From the NCBI GenBank assembly GCA_015179125.1, contig WHVA01000031.1, forward strand, positions 62,001 to 126,000: 64,000 nucleotides of DNA. The letters are read 5' to 3'. Below the pieces are notes generated by a model that worked only from the letters and a program-made list of their open reading frames with translations, ran no database searches and was not told the DNA's origin. Of the stretch, positions 35,101-46,639 are shown piece by piece. The number at the start of each line of letters is the position of its first letter. The first letter of the stretch is position 1. This DNA is from Gautieria morchelliformis. Taxonomy: Eukaryota; Basidiomycota; Agaricomycetes; Gomphales; Gomphaceae. The translations under genes were made by a program, and so were the position numbers.

Positions 35101-37688
35101 GATATACTTCGGGAACATGTTTTTTAACGTTCTCAGAAAGCTCGGCAGAGCTTTCTCCCGATGTTGCTCCTCGGGGGAGGAGCGCAGGCGAGGCCAGATT
35201 GAGCTGAAACACTTCGGACCCTTCCAATCTAGACGCGTGCATGAAAGCCGGTGCATTGATTAGGGAAACGAGGGGTGCTTGCAACTTCGGAGGCGAGTTC
35301 AGAGGCGAGGTCAGAGGCGGGGGCGAAGATGCCGTAGGCGAGGTTGAAGTCGTAGCTGAAGCTGAGCGGGCTGACGTCGCCGTGGTCGCTGGAGTCGTTG
35401 TTAGGTCGATGGTCTTGAAATTAATACTGCCCAATACCCAGTCAATCGACGGATTGTAGCGGGTGAGCCAGTTGTGGCCAAGTACCATCGAGCAACTCAA
35501 GTCGAGCGAGGTTACATAGAAGGTACCCCATTGTTCTTCGCCAGTTGGAAAGCAAATGCAGAGGTCTAGAGCTTGGGTAATGGTAGTGTTAGTACTACCG
35601 TCAAATAGTTTCAAGGGTATAGGAGAGACAGGATAAACAGGCATAGAGTACTTCTGGACAAATCTGGATTCAATAAAACAATCTGAGGACCCGCAGTCAA
35701 CTAATGCAACAAAAGCGACGTTGGGAAGCGAAGGCGAGGTTAGATCTACATTAAGGGAATCTTTGGACAATGAATGAGAAGCGGCACTGAGTCTGAGCAC
35801 ACGGGTGAGGTTACCGCAATCCTCGGATCGTGTGGTTCCGAGGTTGCTACCTATTTTTTCACCTCCGTAATGGAGGCCGAAGTCCCCTCGTTAGGGGTCT
35901 TCGCTGCCCGACCTTTAGAACCGCTACTGTTGGTAGACTTGTTCTTCGGGCAGTCCTTGATGATGTGGCCTTTGGTGCCGCAAAGTAGACAAAGGCCTTG
36001 GTCGACCCGACGTTGGCGTTCCTCGGGAAGTAGTTTGCCATCCTTCCTGAGCTTGCTCGATATGTCGGGCTGGCTCTTGTTGTTCGAAGAGTTGTTGTTG
36101 GAACCCTTGCCGTTGTTGTTAGTCTTGTTGCAGTTCTTATTGTTGTTGGAACCGCTGGAAGACTGGTTGTTGTTAGTGGCATTGCTGCTGGACTGATTAG
36201 TGGCACGTGCAGGCTGGGAGCTACGACCATTGATCATGGCATCATATTCCTTATGCTCCCAGTAACGGCTGTCGCATTCCAGCGCGAAGTTCCTAAGCTC
36301 GGCGAGGCTGCAGAATCGAGGGAAGTGAAGTAAGTCGTCCTTGATTCGTTTGGCCAAGCCCTTGTAGGCAAAGTGTCGGAGGGCCGCGTCGTTCCACTGA
36401 GTCCGAGTCGAAGCTCGGGCGAAGTCGATAAAGAATCACGTGGCCTTGTGGTGCTCTTTCATAACGATCTTCTCGAGGTCAATCTTGGCTTGGGCAGCGT
36501 TGTCATAAGGGCCGAAGTTGAGCTCGAGCTCGGCCTTGAAGCTGTCCCAGTCCTCGAGCCAATCTGGCTTGGGTTGGACTTCGCCGAGGATCGCCGGCTC
36601 AAAATACTGTAGAGCTGAGCCGGACAGGTAAGAAATAGCATACTGCACCTACGAGGCCTCAGTCTTGAAAGCTGTGGGACGATCTCGGAAGTTGAGTACG
36701 CATTGAAGGAAGAAGGTGCGAAGCTTGGCCTGGTCAGTACCATCATAACTATCTGGTTCCTTGACCTTGGCTCGTGCTTCGGACTCGCGAGGTTTCGCGA
36801 GCTTGATGAACACTCGACGCATAAGCTCGTTGTCCTCGAGGTCACCGAGGTCCTCAGGTGGGAGGTTGGGGAGGTCCCGATCATTGTCGGAGCCTCCAGA
36901 GCCATCTCCTGGATCACCTGAAGGATCACCGGGGTTAGCCCTACCTTTGCCTTTGTTACTAGGCTCGGCGGGGTCTGCAAGGGGTATCCCCAGGGACGGT
37001 GGTGAGTCGTCAGGGGCTTCCGAGAAACGTCGTTGTTCTGAGATACCCCGAAGGGTGCAGGAACGAGTCATCATGGACATAGTGAAGAAAAGGGATACGT
37101 AGGGTGTAACAGTCTGAAAATACTGTTACGGTACGATCCGTCGTAAGGTTGACCAAGGTCGGGGACAAAACCTGAGGCAAGGTCCGAGGGTACGGGGCGA
37201 GGTTTGGATGGGGAAGTCGGAGAGGGACTTGGCTTCAGCTTATGTGCTGCGCTGACCCTACACACAAGTCCCAACTTCGGAGGCAAACGAATAAGAGGCG
37301 AGGTTTGGCTTAAGAGGCAAGGCTTAGAAACTAGCTAAGGATCGAAGGGATACGATAGTTGATTTTCAGACTGAGGAGTAGGAATGCATACAGGAGGGTT
37401 TATATACGGGGCGAGGGTACAAGTCAGGGACGAACATATTAGTGGAGGTCAGGGCGAGGTCAGGAGGCCAAGGTCAGGGCGATGTAATATAGGAATGATG
37501 CGTGATGGAGCGGAATCAGTAACTAAGGGGATACGGGCATGGGATCAAGGTCAGATATGAGCTCTAGCTCGGGCTCGGGCTCGGGGGCAGGATAAGAATC
37601 ATATGTACTCGGGCACGAGTATCACAAGGCTCGGGCTCGGAAGAAAGTTACACCGGTAAGTAACTGGCCAAAGGCCAGGTTCTTACAG
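32156..37688 (-). mobile_element. gypsy E: Ty3/gypsy chromovirus, nearly full coding set, 3' LTR missing
   Basis: Read on the minus strand: LTR (37688-37105), gag (37.1-35.85 kb) with a CCHC knuckle (CLLCGTKGHIIKDCP), protease (ALVDCGSSDCF), reverse transcriptase (VYLDDILIY), RNase H, integrase with an HHCC region and core (YHPEGDSQTERANQTLEQ), and integrase C-terminus with chromodomain (about 32.4-32.2 kb). The sequence ends directly after the chromodomain without a second LTR. A handful of interruptions are present. It separates the two halves of gypsy D. Confidence 0.9.
37105..37688 (-). repeat. LTR-E, 5' LTR of gypsy E
   Basis: 584 bp; on the plus strand TGTAACAGTC to GGTTCTTACA. It is dense in CGAGG and CTCGG. 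A partial second copy lies at 40412-40690 in the same orientation. LTR-C abuts its outer end. Confidence 0.85.
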
Positions 37689-39189
37689 AAGGCTGCTCAA
37701 CCAGCCCTAGTCTTTTCCTTTTTTCTTGACAACATGTAAAAACACATTTGAAGAATTAACAGTATCTGTATGCTGTTAATATAACTGGGGAAAGGCTTTT
37801 CAAACATTCCTCTAGTTATCTTATATTTTTCCTCATTTTTCCAAAGTCTCCATGGCTCAAACTACCATTTTTCTGTCATTACAGAGTTGTGGATCCTCTA
37901 GCACCCACAACTTTGTTCCAGGCGCTCTATTTCAAACTCCGCCAGGCACCTCGGCGGTGGCCGCATTTTCGCACTTATGGTCACCCAAGCACCCACAAGT
38001 CCGGCAGGATGGCCCTCTCGGTATTTCCAGCTGAGTCCCAAACAGTTGCTATATGCAGCCATAGCAACTGTGCAGCCTGTTTGGCTTCACCAAACAATGG
38101 GGATCATGGTCAGTCATGACAACTAGGCTGTACCAGGCTATGCCCAGCTGTGCTAAGCAGTGCTCTTAGTAATTATGGCTACAGAGCCCTAATTGGCTCA
38201 GAACTGCTTACTCAGCTTCTGAGTGCCAAATACATGGTTATCTGGAGATACAGCCTCAATGACTCAACCAATCCAGGCACAACTTGGTGAGTCAGGAGTA
38301 CATGACTCAGCCAAGCTGTGCTATGGCACATGACCCTTTTCAGTGAGTCATTCCTGACAAATCAAGCTCTGATTGGTAGGATGCAAGGTAGAGTCCCCTG
38401 GAAACAGCCAGTTTCTTCCGACCCTTTCTTCCATCTTCCACAAGCTTCTTCCCCCATTACATTAATAGATAGAAGGTTCTACCTGCTTACTAAGCTCTTG
38501 TACATTACAATATAAAAGGAGGCCCTTTGCCTGCCCTTTGAGCAATCAATCTACCCATCTTCTATCCTACACAGCTTGTGTGACTTGCACATCTTATCTA
38601 AGTTCCTAACCCGAACTAGAATACTACTCTTGCTTAGAGTGACTATTCTTAGTTAAGTAGTTGCTTTACTGCTTAGCCACTTAGCCTAACACGCTGGGTG
38701 AAACTCTACAGAGTGAGGTTGGCAATCAATTTTCTTGTCAATTAGCACTCCAATACCCGAGACGAGCTGTTCAGTTGATTTTCCTGTTCAGTGACTTTCA
38801 CAAGTCAAGTCAAGTTGTGCAGGAAAGCCACTTCACATTACTCTCTCGTTATTGCAGTGCATTAACGTTGGTCGACCCAATCCACTTACAAACTCTCCTG
38901 CGGAGCCTATTCCCTCTTTTATAAAAGGAATACTCTTGGACCCCGATAGTGTCCTTGAACCTACACATCTTTTAGTTTATTGTTCAGTGCAGCTAAAAAA
39001 ACGCATTGCCTTCTATCTGTAATAACTTGGACTAGTTATTACACAGATTGCAACCAAGGTACAAATATTAAATTATTTCCGGAGTTGTGCTGCTGCCTTG
39101 GATTGGTATTCTACTAGTCGTGTAACCAACACGTTCTGATAGACAGAGGCGTTAGCAATAGCACCAAAGTCTTGAAGGGTTCCAAAACA
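37689..39189 (+). mobile_element. LTR-C: third copy of the LTR-A/B family
   Basis: About 1.5 kb, from GGCTGCTCAACCAGC to TTCCAAAACA. The first few bases are lost or shared with the end of LTR-E, so no clean left target duplication exists. It is followed by ACCGTT, inside the start of gypsy D reverse transcriptase text. Confidence 0.85.
38260..38517 (+). promoter_or_regulatory. Four Gcn4/AP-1 type sites and TATA box in LTR-C
   Basis: TGA(C/G)TCA 7-mers at 38260, 38288, 38303 and 38344; TATAAAA at 38511. Three correspond in order to sites of LTR-A although the surrounding sequence has diverged, which suggests the sites were kept or arose before the copies split. Confidence 0.65.
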
Positions 39190-40411
39190 ACCGTTCTTTT
39201 TCAGCACACACAGCATGGGCACGGCCTGCTGCGCGACTGCCGGAATCCAGCACTTTGCAGTGGTGTATCATTCTATCTTAGCCGACAGTTCCTCTCGGAA
39301 ATGTTCGGGGCACTTCGGTAGTCGATACCGCATGTGTTTGTTGGGATCGACGAGGTTGATCTCATGGTTGATCTCCCGTAGTGGCGGGAGTTCTAATGGA
39401 ATTCCACTGACTAGGTCAGTGATTCGTTCCAACCATTCCTTGCGGAGGTGAGGAAGGTCATCATCCATGAGGATGATGGTGGTGGTTGGCTTAGAAGCCC
39501 TTAGGCGCTGTGTGCGTCTATTAGGTTCTGCAGCGCACGGAACCGCCTTCCTTTTTCCAGTTGCTTTCACCATTAGGTGAGAGCGCCTCTCCCTACGATT
39601 GTAGGGCGAGATTGAGGACGAGTCGTTCCACGACTCGTCCTCCTGGGTTCAATGAGCCAGGCTAGGCTTCGGTGCCCAGGTGATCCTGCTCACCCGTGGC
39701 CCCTTGTCCTCGTTCGTCGATCCATCATCGTTGAACGAGACCTTGCCCGTGGGGATTACTTCATTCCCCTTGCGGATCATCCCTGGGCTCGAGAAGTCCA
39801 GGGTTATGCCAAATCTCCTTAGGAACGGTGATCGTGTCGTAATATTCGTCGTATGTTTCACGACCAAATTTAATGGTCGTGTTCGTTCCATAGTTGATCA
39901 TGGAACGGCTGCCTATGCAGGCTAGCTGCAGCGTGATTGGCTGTTCCAGGGAGAATGTCTTCATCCCTGTAGCTCACGTGAATTCGGTAGTAGTACCCCT
40001 TTGCTGCCACTATCTAGCAGGCAGTGGGCTTTTACGCCGTTTATTTCCCAGTACCCCAACAGGGTACGGCTCTCACTGTGTGGGCGCGTTGGCCACGTCC
40101 TATGCTTGCTTCAGTGGTGATACACCAGCTCGGCCGCCTTGTCTTGTGTGATCGACGTGCGTGCTGCCATGACTTTCATGGCCGCATCGTCTTCCGGCGC
40201 GAATCTGATCACGCTGGACCTGTAGGTGGTGTCCTCCGCCTCTTCGTCCCATTCGTAATATTGGGATGGCTCGGGATCCCACTCTTCAGTGGGTGCGTCT
40301 CCGTTATCCACAGAGTCGTTGGGTTAGGGATCACCCTCCCCCTCTTCATCAATTTGATGGAGAGAATTTTGACCGAGATCCATCTCCAGATCCTCGGTCT
40401 CCTCTTCATGG
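39190..40411 (-). mobile_element. Ty3/gypsy fragment: end of gag, protease, start of reverse transcriptase
   Basis: Minus-strand text runs from an acidic gag C-terminus (EWDEEAEDTTYRSS) through protease-like sequence (INYGTNTTIKFGRETYDEYY) to the linker before reverse transcriptase (NPNKHMRYRLPK-type, LSAKIE, PMLCVLKKNG). It has the same style as gypsy D and could be its front half, separated by gypsy E and LTR-C. Broken. Confidence 0.65.
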
Positions 40412-40690
40412 GTTTATATACGAGTGAGGGTATGAGTCAGGGGCGAGCAAATGCGGAGGAAGGTCAGGGCGAGGTCAGGGCGAGGGAATATACGAATGAT
40501 GCGTGATGGAGCGGAATCAGTAACTAAGGGGATACGGGCATGGGATCAAAGGTCGGATATGAGCTCTAGCTCTAGCTCGGGCTCGTGCACAGGATAAGCA
40601 TCATAAGTACTCAGGCACGAGTATCACAAGGCTTGGGCTCGGAAGAAAGGTTATACCGGTAAGTAACCGGCCAAAGGCCGGGTTCTTACA
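40412..40690 (-). repeat. Partial LTR-E copy
   Basis: Matches 37395-37688 closely (GGATACGGGCATGGGATCAA, GGCCAAAGGCC, TTCTTACA). The inner half is missing. It joins directly to copia 2. Confidence 0.85.
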
Positions 40691-43600
40691 GTGCCGGAGT
40701 TATTTTTGCACAGGGACAGAAGCGTGGGAGGCTATTCTGTATGAAGGCACAGGTCAATCGAACAGTCGAGGCATGAGATTTTGCCGCAGCAGCAAAGGGA
40801 CAGTCATGGGACAAATGGCACAGGATACTCGGGCACGTCAACATAAATTCTATAAAAATGGTGAAATCTAACGACCTAGTTACTGGACTCGAGATCGACG
40901 AGTCAAAAGAGCCAAGTCAGTGTAAAGCTTGCATACAAGGCAAACGGCATGTGGAGCCATTCCCCAAAAGAGCCGAGGACACTGTAGAACAGGTCGGTGA
41001 CCTAACAGTATCCGATGTATGGGGGCCTGCCCAGAGCGAGGGACCGTCACGTGAAAAACACTTTTATTCTTTCACGGACATCAAATCGAGGTACACTGTA
41101 ATCTATTTCGGGAGCGCCAAAGATGAAGCACTCAGGCACTTTGAAATGTACAAAGCATTTCTCGAGACCCAAACAGGTCAGAAGCTGGAAAGGCTTCACT
41201 CGGACAACGGTGGGGAATATGTCAATAAAAATTTCAAAGAATTTTGTGCAAAACATGGCATTATCATAGAGACCACAGCACCATACTCCCCAGCCCAGAA
41301 TGGAATTACAGAACGACTCAACCGGACCTTACTCGAGCACGCACGGGTGATGATATTCCCCAAGAACCTGCCAAAAATACTCTGGCCCGAGGCCGTGGCT
41401 TACGTGTGTTATATCAAAAATCGATCACCCACGCGAGCACTTGGAGATGATGCAACACCGTTCCAGGCACTATTTGGCAAGAAGCTGAACATAGCACGTC
41501 TAGAGGAATTCGGGACAAACTGCTGGGTTATGGTACCAGATCAACGCCGAGCTAAACTTGATCCAAAGGCAGAAGAACACATATTCGTCAGAGTAGCTGA
41601 ACATGTAAAAGCCTGGAGGTATTACAATAAAGCCTCAAAGCACGTTCAAATTTCTAGAAACCTTACATTTGACGAATACGACAATAGACTCTATCCTATC
41701 CCAGATAATGACGATGACGACACGGCACTGTTTGAGGGGGAGCACTCACCACGCGAGCATGTGCCGGACCTGATCCCATCTACCCCGCAGACGTCATCAC
41801 CCCAGACGACGCCCACCCCTGATCAACCTGAACAAGCGCCAGCTCCACAGATTCGACGGAGCGTGCGTATCACTCAAAGGCTGGATTACCGGAAGCTGAA
41901 TGATTCAGGACACACCGAGCAGGTTTACATAACGAGAGCAATCGTTACTGAACCCGAGAATTACAGAGCGGCAGTATCATGTGATGATGCGCCGATCTGG
42001 GAGAAAGTGATGGAAATTGAAATGGACCAACATAAGACGCTAGGAACATGGGAATTAACAGAACTACCACCTGGATGAGTAGCTATCGGTTGCCGATGGG
42101 TATACACTGTCAAAACGCAACCGGATGGACAATTTGATAAAGCCAAAGTGAGGGCTGTGGCTCAGGGATTCACACAGAGGCCAGGGATGTATTATTATGA
42201 AATAACTTCACCTGTGGTCAAGTTCGATTCACTATGTGTTTTATTAGCCATCCAAACACACTCGATTGGGAAATCGAAATGATGGATGTCAAAGGCACCT
42301 ATCTCAATTCAACCATAGATGAGGAGATCTACATGCGTCAGCCTGACGGTTTTGATGACGGGTCTGGACGCGTTCTAAGAATACACAGAGCGCTCTACGG
42401 ACTCAAGCAGTTGGGGCGAGCTTGGCATCAGCGCTTACGCAAATTACTACTCGATCTCGGCTTCCACCAAAGTACAGCTGATAAAGATAAGGACTCAATC
42501 GAAGTCATATCAGTATATGCGGACGACTTCGGACTATTTGCTGATTCCAAAGGAGGGATGGTTAAGCTCAAGGGGGAGCTTCATGGAAAATTCCCTTTGA
42601 CAGATTTAGGAGAAATGAAGAAAATCTTGGGAATTAGAGTTGAAAGGAATAGGGATGAGGGAACACTGACTATGTCCCAAGGACATTACACTGACATCAT
42701 ACTCAATCGATTCAACATGGCCACGGCTCATTCCGTATCTACACCTCTACACAAAATGATGAAGCTCACAATGCCTATGGACTCAACGGGTCCAACTACC
42801 GAAGTACCCTATTCTAAAGCAATTGGATCGTTAATGTATGCGGCACTCAGCACACGACCTGATTTGGCTTTTACCGTACAACACTTAAGTCAATTCACTA
42901 CTACTTACGGAGCCGAGCACTGGACGGCGATCAAGCACGTGCTCAGGTACCTCAAGTGGTCACGTGACGACGGCATAACCTTCCGATGAGACGCTGGTCT
43001 CGACCTTGAAATATTTGACCATGCTAATAGAAACGATGCACTGTCTATTAGTGGCTATGTAGCTATACTAGGAGGGGGATCCATCGCATGGAGCTCGAAG
43101 AAGCAACGAATGATCGCATTATCTACTACAGATGCCGAATACATGGCACTCACCGAGGGCGCCAAGCAATTGATCTGGCTAAGGCGCTTCATCGAGGAGC
43201 TAGGAATAGATCAAACCCAGCCCACGTCACTTTGATCAGACAATCTAGGCGCTATTACACTATCACATGACGCAACGTACCATGCGCGTACGAAACATAT
43301 CAACGTCGCATATCATTTCATCCGTGAGAAAGTGGCCTCCCATGAGGCAACACTTATGTATGTACCGATGAAGGAGAACGTAGCGGACGTATTTACGAAG
43401 GGACTGGATTTACACCAACATAGGTACTTATTAGGGAAATTAGGATTTTGCAGAAGGGACTTCTCGCTGAGGGGGAGTGTTAGTAATCGGGACAATGATA
43501 TGGCCGAGGCAGAGCCGGCACACACTTAGCCAGAAGTTCGAGAACGCTCTCGACTCCGGGTTGCTGGTGCACCAGCATTGCATCGGCACAGCAGCTCAAA

Positions 43601-43704
43601 GATATTAATAATATAATGATCATTGTATTTTGTATATAAAGGCAGACGATCTCAAGTAGATCATAGAACAACAGTTTATTATTACTCCTTCGTTCCACAA
43701 TTCC
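40691..43704 (+). mobile_element. copia 2: Ty1/copia element, 5'-truncated
   Basis: Parts: GAG-pre-integrase (WHRILGHVN, 40.8 kb), integrase core (ending HGIIIETTAPYSPAQNG region, 41.0-41.5 kb), reverse transcriptase (42.1-42.9 kb, MDVKGTYLNS, VYADDFGLF), RNase H (43.0-43.4 kb, ADVFTKGL), a purine tract GAGGGGGAG and the 3' LTR. The 5' LTR, gag and protease are absent; the left end abuts an LTR-E piece. It has a few interruptions. Confidence 0.88.
43478..43704 (+). repeat. 3' LTR of copia 2
   Basis: About 227 bp, starting TGTTAGTAATCGG right after the polypurine tract. It holds a TATA-like TGTATATAAAGG near 43634. The right edge is approximate, near TTCCATCTATT, because it runs into LTR-D sequence. 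Confidence 0.7.
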
Positions 43705-43708
43705 ATCT

Positions 43709-44190
43709 ATTTGTATCATGACTGCGCACCCCTATCCAACCCTGACTCATGACGGCCTCTTTCCTATTCGCTGTTACCATACGAGCATTTGATATAAGTA
43801 GTTTACTTTCACATGTATATTCTCCAGTTCAATTATCATACGTCCATCTTGTACAAACTTGACCTCACTGTGATTATCGTCTTGAGCCTTCTCCTGTAGA
43901 TTTCTATCTTCGACCAGAAGAAGACTTAGGCATCACTGAGATGAAGTATGAGAACTCACCAGTGATGCCTAAGTCCTCTTCTAGTCGAAGATAGAAATCT
44001 CCAGGAGAAGGCTCAAGACGATGATCACGGCGAGGTCAAGTTTGCACAAGATGGACGACGTATGATAATTGAACTGGGGAATATACGTGCAAATGCAAAC
44101 TACTTCTATCGAATGCTCATAAGGTATCAGCGAATAGGAAAGAGGCCGTCACGAGTCAGGGTTGGATAGGGGTGCGCAGTCGTGATACAA
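43709..44190. repeat. Long inverted duplication of LTR-D sequence, arms about 230 bp
   Basis: The left arm 43709-43938 reads as LTR-D forward; the right arm 43960-44190 is the same segment reversed; a 21-nt spacer lies between. The arms share features such as GGCATCACTG/CAGTGATGCC at the centre and ATCATGACTGCGCACC/its mirror at the ends. A transcript would fold into a long double-stranded hairpin. Confidence 0.85.
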
Positions 44191-44838
44191 CATAGATGAA
44201 ATAAACATACAATAGAGTGAGAGAAGAGGGAGAACATGAAACAACAGAGAGTAAAGGTGGCGAAGGCACCTATGTACGAAATCATGTCTTGAGGCCCGCA
44301 TATACACTGCCCTGCACAGGTTCTTCATCTACTGGGTTGATCCCACACGACCTAGGGGGAGGACGTCCCGCGAATGCACCCTGCCCATATGAACACCAAA
44401 AGGGGTTGGATCGAGAAGCTGATGGAGCTACTGACGAGCCATCATGCCGGGTAGGGATGTCGATCGTGTTTTGATGGTGTGCCTGCTGGCGAATGATGCG
44501 AGCAGTGAATGGCTGTTCAGAGAAATGTGAGGAAGGGCGAGCGGAGATGACATAGGGGAGGAGTGGTCGAGGTGGAGGGCGAAGCCGAGCAAACATGGGG
44601 GAGGAGTGGCGAAAGGGGAAATGGGGATAACAAGGTGCAGGAAATACACAAGTCATGACAATCCGATCATAGGAACACCATCGAAAGAGGGTTGAACAGA
44701 GGAGGTGACAGGCCCAGCGATGACTGCCAAGGCAGTCCAAAGACGTCGATCGTGCTTTGACAGTGTGGCTCTAGTAAATGGCGCGAACAGCGAAGATCGG
44801 TCGCCGAACATGGCAATGGCGATCAGCTGTTTTGAGGT
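44191..44838 (-). mobile_element. LTR-D fragment, reversed
   Basis: Continues the reversed LTR-D from the right arm of the inverted duplication, through GGCGAATGATGCGAGCAG and AAGTCATGACAATCC to a segment matching the left 200 bp of the reference copy at 28789-30062. The final LTR tip is not seen. Confidence 0.75.
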
Positions 44839-45040
44839 CATGTGATAGTCATGTGACCGTGGGGAATTCTTAGCTAAACTAATCAAGAGATTGTTGTACC
44901 TTGTGGACCCAATGTGAGTGTAGCATAGAAATATTAATACAACCTTGAGGACATTTGAAACTAATTAACTACCTAGTAAATGTTCATAAATAGGTAGCTA
45001 CTTTGTGGATGATCCCTAACACTATCCCCCCTTTCAAATG
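44839..45040 (-). repeat. Polypurine tract and LTR start of an otherwise missing element
   Basis: On the minus strand AAAGGGGGGATAG (about 45022-45034) is followed at 45021 by TGTTAGGGATCATCC. This is the classic junction of a polypurine tract and a 3' LTR. The LTR runs left to about 44839, where LTR-D begins. The tract lies only a few bases after the stop of the neighbouring ORF. Confidence 0.6.
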
Positions 45041-45046
45041 TTCGCT

Positions 45047-46117
45047 TTAGACCAATTCTACATCTTCAAAATTCACTGAAGAATTCCTGGAAGGTGCTGG
45101 TGTCGCAGGGTACTGGTCAGAGTTGATGCGAGTATTGAAAGATGGTTTTGGAGACAAGTAGTCGATAGTAGAAGGATGAATAAAATAGGGATAACCGAGG
45201 GCGGCCTGTTCTTCGAATAGCTGCGCAAAGGAAGGCTGCCATTTAATGACTTGCTTGTTATAGTCGTTATGCTCGGTGTCGATGATAGGGTGGATAGAGG
45301 AACAGTGAGCTTTGTTAGAAGATTCTCCATTGAGAGTCGAATTGCTAGGAGATGAGTCGCGGGTTCTCTTGCGGCTCTGTCGCTCCGTATGGACTCCAAG
45401 AGTGTAAGCTTTTGGTTCAAGCCAATGCTCACATTCAGCTTCGTTGGAAATAGTCGTAGTATAACGGGTACGAGTGTTGAAACTCATATCTTCGCTGTAA
45501 CGGCGTCTGAGGGCCTCATAGAAGGGAAACTTTGAGGTGAGGTCCATGTATGCGTCATCATCGTCGTCCTTGATGCTGAGCAAGGTCTTGCCAGGTTCGA
45601 GAGGCCACTTCCAGGTGCAGTCCTCGAGATCGACGCAGTTTTCTTTTGCTTTAGCAGTCCACGCAGTGAGTTGATGGCTCGTCTGCTGCCACCTTTCAAT
45701 CCACGACTCTATTTCGCTTTTCTCTCCAGGGATTTTCAAGAAATTGAAAGCGAGGTAGTTGTCGGGTGGAATGGGAGTGCGTATCATGCTGATTTCGTGA
45801 TATTTTTCATCAGGAATGGTGAGCGGGAGTGTGTTGGAATCAACATCTCCTTTCCAGCCCGTGGCGGCGGCAAGGATGTATCGACACTTCATGCGCACGG
45901 CTTCCCAGATACTGTCTGCAATTTCAGGGCGGAGGTAGACATAAGTCTTTCCGAATAGGAAGACAGTCGTCCAGTCGTGATGTCCAGGTTTGTAGTATTC
46001 AAAGTTGTCGGTGTGCTGGAACTCGAACTGAGGCATGGACACCGCGGCTTGAACAACTTTGTTTCCATCGTGTGAGAGCTGGTAGTTGATTGATGTTACA
46101 GGTGGGAAAAGAGACAT
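45047..46117 (-). CDS. Intact 356-residue ORF of unknown family
   Basis: The frame is open from 46219 to 45047; the first in-frame ATG is at 46117 (MSLFPPVTSINYQLS). The protein is aromatic-rich in its first half (HTDNFEYYKPGHHDW, FGKTYVYLRPEIADSIW), then acidic (SIKDDDDDAYMD), with a short basic patch (ERQSRKRTRDSS) and a low-complexity end. No signal peptide, membrane segment or motif that I know is visible. It ends immediately before a polypurine tract and LTR on the same strand, so it may be the last ORF of an LTR element; upstream it abuts a Ty3/gypsy fragment in divergent orientation. That it stays open over 1.1 kb among decayed elements suggests recent activity or selection. Confidence 0.65.
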   Translation of the reverse strand: MSLFPPVTSINYQLSHDGNKVVQAAVSMPQFEFQHTDNFEYYKPGHHDWTTVFLFGKTYVYLRPEIADSIWEAVRMKCRYILAAATGWKGDVDSNTLPLTIPDEKYHEISMIRTPIPPDNYLAFNFLKIPGEKSEIESWIERWQQTSHQLTAWTAKAKENCVDLEDCTWKWPLEPGKTLLSIKDDDDDAYMDLTSKFPFYEALRRRYSEDMSFNTRTRYTTTISNEAECEHWLEPKAYTLGVHTERQSRKRTRDSSPSNSTLNGESSNKAHCSSIHPIIDTEHNDYNKQVIKWQPSFAQLFEEQAALGYPYFIHPSTIDYLSPKPSFNTRINSDQYPATPAPSRNSSVNFEDVELV

Positions 46118-46209
46118 GGAGAGAGATGGATAAGATTTCGATTGAGCGCTGCTAGATAAGTTGAGAGACTGTTTTTTTGGGTTTTTCAAGAGTTCATTCT
46201 GATTTTTAT

Positions 46210-46600
46210 GTGTTTTCTTGAGCTAGATTATTATATTCGTACAGAAAAAATTAGTCCTATCACGTACCGGCTGAGGATGCCCGCATCATACGGACTACTT
46301 CCTGTGCTAAACGTGGCACACCTTGAGAAATACAATGACTCACCGGTAGAATTTGGAGATCGTCCCAGGAAGCATCTTGATAGGGCTGATTTCTCCGAAG
46401 TACCTGAGTATGAAGTTGAGAAAATCATCAAGTCTCGCTGGAGAGCTGCGAGAAACCGAAGACGTACCGAAGAATTATTGACCAAATTCGTTGGATATGG
46501 ACCTCAATTCGATGAATGGTTAACACGAAAACATTTGAAAAACGCACCTGACGTGGTGCGAGAATGGGACGAAAGTCAAGGAAGGAAACGAAGACTCTAG
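46210..46600 (+). mobile_element. Ty3/gypsy fragment: integrase C-terminus and chromodomain
   Basis: Plus-strand text LPVLNVAHLEKYNDSPVEF is the integrase C-terminal junction, and EYEVEKIIKSRW...FVGYGPQFDEW is a chromodomain. It differs from gypsy 1, D, E and H, so it is another lineage. Everything upstream is missing at the head of the 356-residue ORF. Confidence 0.8.
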
Positions 46601-46639
46601 AGCTGATCAGACTCACCTAGAACCTTCTCTCAGTTTTCG

